Source: CAZJQD01 sp964548165 [NCBI: uncultured bacterium]
GTDB taxonomy: Bacteria > UBA8481
DNA: 64,000 nucleotides
Direction: 5' to 3'
Assembly: GCA_964548165.1 (NCBI GenBank)
Contig: CAZJQD010000001.1
Coordinates: 68,210-132,209 of the forward strand
Shown here: positions 59,447 through 64,000 of the stretch, in pieces
Layout of the letters: each line of letters begins with the position of its first letter
Position numbering within the stretch: position 1 is the first letter of the stretch
Made by a program: the position numbers and the translations under genes
Notes under the pieces: model-generated
The model's input: only the letters and a program-made list of their open reading frames with translations
Database searches by the model: none
What the model was told of the DNA's origin: nothing

Positions 59447-60196
59447 TCATGGTTTCCACATCGGTACCAGGTTGAGGCTGAGGTTGATGAGGGCGTGGAC
59501 GGTGAAGGGGGCGACGATGTCGCGACGACGCAGGTAGACCCAACCCATGACGGCCCCCCCGGCGAAGCGCGCCACGAAGAGCCTGTCGTCCAGGTGAGCG
59601 GCGGAGAAGAGCGCGGCAGCGGCCATGCAGGCGCCACCACGGCCCAGGTGCGGGATCAACCAGCCGAGCAGTCCGTAGCGAAAGAGGATCTCCTCGCAGA
59701 ACGGCATGGCGATCCCGATGATGAGGAGCCGCGTCGCGATCTCCTGCACCGAGCCGGTGGGCGCGTACAGCTCGGGCCAGTCCATCCCGGGGCGGCCGTG
59801 GGTCATGACCTTGACGGCCAGGGAGAGACCCGTTCCCAGGACCAGCGTTCCCGCGACGCCCGTGACCAGGGACCTCCCCCAGTCGGCAACGCTCTCGGGC
59901 CAGGGAAGGTTCTTCGGGTCGCCGCCCGGGAGGAGAAGCCAGACGGCAACCAACTGCACGGCGAGCGCGCCGCCGAGCCCGAACTGGGCGCCCGCGACCA
60001 CGGGCAGGAGGAGCATGGCTCCCAGCCAGACGCCGAATCCGCGCAGGACGAACTCGCCGTGCGGGATCAGGATGCCCAGCGAATGATCGGGGCGTCGCGG
60101 TTTCTTGAGCAGTCGCTCGATGGCCCAGGCCGCGGCCACGCCCAAGGGAGCGAGCCACGCCGTCCAGTCCGCGATGACATCGATCCCCAGACCCAT
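59447..60196 (-). CDS. CPBP/Abi-family intramembrane metalloprotease
   Basis: 249 aa from ATG 60196. Six to seven hydrophobic spans. The CAAX/CPBP motifs are intact: motif 1 FCEEILFRYGLLG (E168, E169, R173), motif 2 LFSAAHLDD (H201), motif 3 FTVHALINLSLN (H234, N238). The family includes CAAX prenyl endopeptidase-like proteins, bacteriocin-immunity and SdpI/Abi proteins; the substrate is unknown here. It lies between hemL and the repeat-filled 60197-60543 spacer. Confidence 0.88.
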   Translation of the reverse strand: MGLGIDVIADWTAWLAPLGVAAAWAIERLLKKPRRPDHSLGILIPHGEFVLRGFGVWLGAMLLLPVVAGAQFGLGGALAVQLVAVWLLLPGGDPKNLPWPESVADWGRSLVTGVAGTLVLGTGLSLAVKVMTHGRPGMDWPELYAPTGSVQEIATRLLIIGIAMPFCEEILFRYGLLGWLIPHLGRGGACMAAAALFSAAHLDDRLFVARFAGGAVMGWVYLRRRDIVAPFTVHALINLSLNLVPMWKP

Positions 60197-60267
60197 GGCG
60201 GCGATTGTAGGACCCTGACGTAAACTTTGCCATGCCCCCGCGCATACTGGAAACCCGGGGATTGTAT

Positions 60268-60440
60268 AATCACCAAGACGCCACGACGCCACGGCGCCAA
60301 GAAGTTCAAAATCGAACTCCGGAATGAAAAGACGGACCATCAAGTCTCTCATTCACCCGGCGGGAGATTTCCGGAAAATTCCCCTCTTCCTTCCCTCTCT
60401 TCACTTTGGTCTTTCTTGGCGTCCTGGTGCCTTGGCGGTA
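60268..60440. repeat. Inverted repeat of CCACGACGCC/CCAAG type
   Basis: Left arm ATCACCAAGACGCCACGACG then CCACGGCGCCAAGAAG (60268-60305) faces right arm CTTTCTTGGCGTCCTGGTGC then CTTGGCGGT (about 60411-60440), with a roughly 100-bp inner core. It is the same architecture as the elements at 3345 and 52651. It occupies most of the 347-bp gap (60197-60543) between the CPBP protease and the SH3 protein. The remaining 100 bp holds the Shine-Dalgarno of the SH3 gene and presumably its promoter. Confidence 0.65.
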
Positions 60441-60543
60441 GTTCTCGTCCCCGTGAACGAGGTCACGACCTTGGGCTTGCCCGGGTTCGGGGTCCCCCCT
60501 ATCATCGGCGAACAAACCGAAGCACCCCATGACGGAGGAATCC

Positions 60544-61722
60544 ATGTCGAATCGCGTGTTGATCCTGGTTGCCAACCTCGGGCTGATGCTGGCCCTGACG
60601 ATCGGCGGCCCTGCGGCCGCCGAGGTCGTGTACCTGAATCCCTCCGGGGGCCAGTTCGTCCCTGTGACCATGCCCTACACGGGAGCCGCTCCCGCCCAGG
60701 CGACGGCCCCTGCCGGGGCCTGGGTGGCTGCCCCGTCGTCGTGGCCCTGGGGCTGGTCGACGCCCACCACCGTTCCCTGGACGACGCCCGGCACCCTGCC
60801 CGCCTACCCCGTATCCTACGCGCCCCCCACGTACGGGATGACCGTGTATGCACCGGCAGGCATGACCACGACGGGCGTTCCGGCGACCGTGGCGACGACC
60901 ATCGCGATGCCCGGGACCGCGGTGGCCTCGCAGGCGCCGGCCCCCGGCTATCCTTCGTACTACACCGAATCCGTTATCGCCCTGGATCGCCTGATCGCCG
61001 CGGCCGAGACCGCCGACGAGATCCGGATCCTGCTCTCGCGCCCCGACCGCCTGCGCCCGATCCGCGCCGACAACCTGACGCGCACATTCCTCAAGGAGCG
61101 CATGGTCAACGCCGAGGTCGCGCGGGCCAGCGGGCTCACCATCGAGTATCTCGGGTGGATGTTCGATACGCTCATCGAGAGCGGCGACCGGCTCAGCCCC
61201 TCGCTCTTCCTCCCGAACTTCCGTCTCCTGCCCCCGGCCTCCGCCGCCTCGTGGACGCAGATCTGGTCGCGCAGCTACGCCGCGCTCTACACGCCGCAGG
61301 TGACGAACCGCGGCGGCCTGGTCGTCGTATCCCGCGCCACGACGCTTCGCGCCGAGGCCTCGAACCGGAGCGCGGGGCTCCAGCGCCTGAACGCCGGCGC
61401 GCAAGTCCTGGTTGCCGGCCCCGCCGTCCAGGTCGAGAACAGCGCGTGGGTCATGGTCCGCACGGCCAACGGCTTCACCGGCTGGGCCCCGGCGGCCGAC
61501 CTCTCGACCTCGTTCGGCACCCTGCCGCTCGGAACCGTGCCTGGCGCGTCCGCGCTCTCCAGCCAGTCCAGCATCCCCTACTCGGGCCCCGAGTCCGTCA
61601 TCCTCTGGCAGGATCCCCGCCGGGTCCCGACCGGATACGATTCCGCCCACGGCTGGATTCATCCCCAGTTCTTCCAGAACGCCGAGGCCCAGTATCCCGC
61701 CGCACCTTCCACGAATCGCTGA
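60544..61722 (+). CDS. Exported SH3-domain protein
   Basis: 392 aa from ATG 60544, which has GGAGG 5 nt upstream; an ATG at 60529 is in frame but worse. The signal peptide ends at GPAAAEV. Residues 30-135 are Ala/Pro/Thr-rich and disordered. Residues 140-215 are a helical block (DEIRILLSRPDRLRPIRADNLTRTFLKERM). Residues 255-325 form an SH3-like fold (LVVVSRATTLRAEASNRSAGLQRLNAGAQVLVAG...VENSAWVMVRTANGFTGWAPAADL). A wall-binding role is likely from the SH3_3 pattern. It precedes the PFK gene by 9 bp. Confidence 0.82.
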   Translation: MSNRVLILVANLGLMLALTIGGPAAAEVVYLNPSGGQFVPVTMPYTGAAPAQATAPAGAWVAAPSSWPWGWSTPTTVPWTTPGTLPAYPVSYAPPTYGMTVYAPAGMTTTGVPATVATTIAMPGTAVASQAPAPGYPSYYTESVIALDRLIAAAETADEIRILLSRPDRLRPIRADNLTRTFLKERMVNAEVARASGLTIEYLGWMFDTLIESGDRLSPSLFLPNFRLLPPASAASWTQIWSRSYAALYTPQVTNRGGLVVVSRATTLRAEASNRSAGLQRLNAGAQVLVAGPAVQVENSAWVMVRTANGFTGWAPAADLSTSFGTLPLGTVPGASALSSQSSIPYSGPESVILWQDPRRVPTGYDSAHGWIHPQFFQNAEAQYPAAPSTNR

Positions 61723-61731
61723 GGTAATCCC

Positions 61732-62988
61732 ATGACCATTCAGAACCAAACCATCGGCATCGTCGTCGGCGGTGGGCCGGCGCCCGGAATCAACGGCGTC
61801 ATCAGCGCCGCCACGATCGAGGCCGTGAACAACGGTTTCCGGGTGCTCGGCTTCATGGAGGGATTCAAGTACCTGGCTCAGGGCGAGCGAAACTTCAAGG
61901 AGCTGACGATCAATAGCGTCAGCCGCATCCAGGGCAAGGGCGGCAGTATCCTCAAGACCAGCCGCGTCAACCCGACCCGGAATCCCCAGCATCTGGAGAA
62001 CGTCGTCAAGACCCTGGTGGGGCTCAACGTCACCCACCTCATCACCATCGGCGGCGACGATACGGCCTTCTCCTCGTCGCGCGTGGCCGAGTTTGCCAAG
62101 GAGAACATGGGCTTCGACCTGAAGGTCGTGCACGTCCCCAAGACCATCGACAACGACCTCCCCCTCCCGGACGGGATCCCCACCTTCGGATTCCAGACGG
62201 CGCGCGAGATCGGAACACAGTTGATCGAGAACCTCGCGGAGGATGCCAAGACGACGGGGCGCTGGTTCCTCACGGTCATGATGGGCCGCACGGCCGGGCA
62301 CCTCGCCCTGGGCGTCGGAAAGTCCGCGGGCGCCACCGTCACGCTCATCCCCGAGGAGTTCGGGGAGACCGTCCGGCTCCAGACGCTGGCGGACATCCTC
62401 GCCGGCTCGATCATCAAGCGCATCACGCACGACCGTCCCTACGGCGTCGCCGTCCTCGCGGAAGGCATCGTCGAGAAGATCGCGAAGGAGGACCTGGCCG
62501 GCATCGAGGGCATCGAGCGGGACGAGCACGGCCACATCCGCCTGGCCGAGGTCAACTTCTCGGACATCATCAAGCGCGCCGTGAAGCGTGTCCTCAAGGA
62601 AGTCGGCATCTCGATGACGCTCGTGGACAAGGAGATCGGCTACGAGCTCCGCTGCGCCGACCCCGTCGCCTTCGACGTCGAATACACCCGGAACCTCGGC
62701 TACGCGGCCGTGGAGTTCCTGCTGGGCGGCGGATCGATGGCCATGATCTCGATCCAGAACGAGAAGATCAAACCCATCCCCTTCGCGGAGATTCGCGACC
62801 CGAAGACGGGCAAGACCGCCGTCCGCCTCGTGCTCACCGACTCGGTCCGTTACTGCATCGCGCGCAAGTACATGATCCGCCTGAACAAGAGCGACTTCAC
62901 CGATCCGCTGGCGCTGGAGAAGCTGGCCAGCATCTGCAACCTGCGGCCGGAGCAGTTCAAGGAGCGATTCGGCTACCTCGCCGAGTAA
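61732..62988 (+). CDS. pfp: Pyrophosphate-type 6-phosphofructokinase
   Basis: 418 aa. Fructose-6-phosphate phosphotransferase of glycolysis/gluconeogenesis. GGDD (107-110), in ITIGGDDTAF, carries the second Asp that normally excludes ATP and marks PPi-dependent enzymes (ATP-dependent ones have GGDGS/T). PKTIDND (136-142) has the Lys also typical of PPi-PFK. GGGPAPGINGVI (13-24) and MMGRTAGHLAL (from 183) complete the active site. A good Shine-Dalgarno GAGGT precedes the ATG. PPi use would make the step reversible. It is followed by an unknown anchored protein. Confidence 0.92.
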   Translation: MTIQNQTIGIVVGGGPAPGINGVISAATIEAVNNGFRVLGFMEGFKYLAQGERNFKELTINSVSRIQGKGGSILKTSRVNPTRNPQHLENVVKTLVGLNVTHLITIGGDDTAFSSSRVAEFAKENMGFDLKVVHVPKTIDNDLPLPDGIPTFGFQTAREIGTQLIENLAEDAKTTGRWFLTVMMGRTAGHLALGVGKSAGATVTLIPEEFGETVRLQTLADILAGSIIKRITHDRPYGVAVLAEGIVEKIAKEDLAGIEGIERDEHGHIRLAEVNFSDIIKRAVKRVLKEVGISMTLVDKEIGYELRCADPVAFDVEYTRNLGYAAVEFLLGGGSMAMISIQNEKIKPIPFAEIRDPKTGKTAVRLVLTDSVRYCIARKYMIRLNKSDFTDPLALEKLASICNLRPEQFKERFGYLAE

Positions 62989-63030
62989 CACGGACCGCGA
63001 GCGCCCCTGGCGGGGCGCGGGAGCGTGAGC

Positions 63031-63690
63031 ATGACGGATGACGATGAGAAGCCGTCGACCTCCTCCGCCCCGCGTGGGACCGGGCACCGCGGTGTCCAGG
63101 GAGCGCGGGCCGCATCCGCCCATGCCACGCCGCTCGTGAACCGGTTCCTCACGCCCCTGCTCGTGGGCGCCGTCGTCGTCCTGGCCGTCACCGCGTGGTG
63201 GATGAAACGCCCGGTCGTCACGTCGACGACGCTCCCCACCGTCTCCTCGAGCATCCCCATCGCCGCGCCGCTCGCCCTCGACACCGGTTCCCGCCTCGTG
63301 ATCGTCTCGCCGGAATTCATGGCCGAGCTGGACGGCGCGGGGCGAGGCCGCATCCTGGGCGCCGAGGCGAACGGGGAACGACTGCCGGTCGGCGAGACCG
63401 GCATCATGACGGCCGGCGCCTGGCGCCCGCTCGCCCTCGACGAAGCCACGCGCGAGCGCCTCCTTGCGGACCTCGGGCAGATCCGCTCCGCGTGGGCGGC
63501 GCGCACGGCCGGCGAAGAAGCGTCGGACACCGTGGCGACCTCCACCGCGACGTCCGGCGATCGTCCGAGCCTCGTGATCGAGGAAGTAAAGGCCGATCGC
63601 ACGACGCGGCTCATCTTTCAGCTGACGACGAGCTCTCCGGAGTTCGCCGCCGCCGCCGAGGCGCTCACTCCCCTTCGGCTCGCGCGCTAG
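63031..63690 (+). CDS. Single-span membrane protein of unknown function
   Basis: 219 aa from ATG 63031 (GGGAG at 7 nt; GTG 63025 is in frame). A Ser/Ala-rich cytosolic tail of about 35 residues is followed by a membrane span (FLTPLLVGAVVVLAVTAWWM). The rest is a single soluble domain (ALDTGSRLVIVSPEFMAELDGAGRGRILGAEANGERLPVG..., then PSLVIEEVKADRTTRLIFQL). The family is not recognised. It may be cotranscribed with the PFK gene and the CDF gene that follows 16 bp later. Confidence 0.65.
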   Translation: MTDDDEKPSTSSAPRGTGHRGVQGARAASAHATPLVNRFLTPLLVGAVVVLAVTAWWMKRPVVTSTTLPTVSSSIPIAAPLALDTGSRLVIVSPEFMAELDGAGRGRILGAEANGERLPVGETGIMTAGAWRPLALDEATRERLLADLGQIRSAWAARTAGEEASDTVATSTATSGDRPSLVIEEVKADRTTRLIFQLTTSSPEFAAAAEALTPLRLAR

Positions 63691-63706
63691 CGCCCGGTCC
63701 GACGGC

Positions 63707-64000
63707 ATGACGCGCTACGGCACCGACACCGCGACCCTTCGCACGCAGAAGACCGCGGCCGTCGTCTCGCTCACCGTCAGCCTCCTCCTGCTCGGGATCA
63801 AGGTCGCGGCCTGGCGGCTGACGGGTTCCGCGGCCGTCTTCTCCGACGCCGTCGAATCGATCGTTCACACCTTCGCCATCGCGTTCGCCGTCGGCTCGAT
63901 CTTCCTGGCGGCCGAACCCGAGGACTCCTCCCATCCGTATGGTCACGGCAAGGTGGAATTCTTCTCGGCAGGCATCGAGGGTGGTTTCATCATCCTGGCC
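63707..64000 (+). CDS. Cation diffusion facilitator (CDF) transporter, 5' part only
   Basis: The first 98 codons are present; the gene runs off the window. Two membrane helices appear (VVSLTVSLLLLGIKVAAWRL and VHTFAIAFAVGSIFLAAEP). FSDAVESIVHTF (the usual SDAxESxVN metal-site motif, with D and H/N ligands) and HPYGHGKVEFFSAGIEG (the HPYGHGK signature) identify the family. CDF proteins export Zn2+, Fe2+, Co2+ or Mn2+ from the cytosol in exchange for protons; the metal cannot be told from this piece. Confidence 0.92.
   Translation, partial: MTRYGTDTATLRTQKTAAVVSLTVSLLLLGIKVAAWRLTGSAAVFSDAVESIVHTFAIAFAVGSIFLAAEPEDSSHPYGHGKVEFFSAGIEGGFIILA

Noticed and set aside
60502-63708. 1068-codon open frame on the minus strand opposite the SH3, PFK and CDF genes
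   Set aside because: High-GC antisense shadow: low complexity Arg/Gly/Asp protein with no motif, while the plus-strand frames hold recognisable proteins.

Overview
The window is GC-rich bacterial chromosome with no rRNA, tRNA, CRISPR array, phage or transposase gene. Much of the gene content is an outer-membrane and secretion programme. There are three PorV/PorQ-like barrel proteins and two very large secreted beta-rich proteins. A secreted phospholipase-D-like protein carries the same kind of FlgD/Ig-like C-terminal tail as the two large proteins. This, with an FG-GAP protein, a GH57 enzyme and pyrophosphate-type phosphofructokinase, suggests a Gram-negative member of the FCB superphylum, perhaps a candidate phylum such as Eisenbacteria. 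That placement is inference; no marker gene in the window settles it.

Layout. 0.1-7 kb (minus strand): bioA, an FG-GAP secreted protein, a lipoate-ligase-like protein, a TPR/gluzincin lipid-free exported protein and a phosphoglucosamine/phosphomannomutase. 7-9 kb (plus): two tiny genes and a soluble histidine kinase, followed by a 174-bp structured element. 9-14.7 kb (minus): a 1553-aa beta-helix secreted protein translationally coupled to a PorV-like protein. 14.9-17.9 kb (minus): a CpaF-type ATPase, two TPR-type proteins and a sirtuin. 18-22 kb (minus): a tightly coupled five-gene unit. It holds a regulator fusing an RsbW-like kinase, a STAS domain and a probable dead PP2C, then three consecutive microcompartment pentamer (EutN/CcmL) genes, then an outer-membrane/TPR protein. 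22-29 kb: a site-2 protease, a triple-GAF histidine kinase, a transglutaminase-like lipoprotein, an HDOD protein and a PilZ protein. 29-33 kb: sugar-nucleotide epimerase and Gfo/Idh/MocA oxidoreductase (divergent), a lipoprotein and an exported protein. 33-36.8 kb (minus): fumC, a GT-C-like membrane protein and a YtxH protein. 36.9-50.3 kb (minus): an almost gap-free chain of eight genes from a 2120-aa secreted protein through two PorV-like/TolB-like fusions and the PLD protein to a zinc ribbon and an RG-rich SPOUT methyltransferase. 50.5-64 kb: moeA, folD, GH57, comF, hemL, a CPBP protease, an SH3 secreted protein, PPi-dependent phosphofructokinase, a membrane-anchored protein and the start of a cation-efflux (CDF) gene.

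Intergenic DNA is rich in dispersed repeats of two kinds. One is a GC-rich REP-like element with one to three short hairpins (four copies at three sites). The other is long imperfect inverted repeats built from CCACGGAG/CCAAG-type units (six sites). A separate 100-bp near-perfect hairpin lies between the pentamer operon's regulator and the protease gene. The strongest candidate for something undescribed is the 18-22 kb unit: microcompartment pentamers with no hexamer or enzyme gene beside them, headed by a partner-switching fusion protein.
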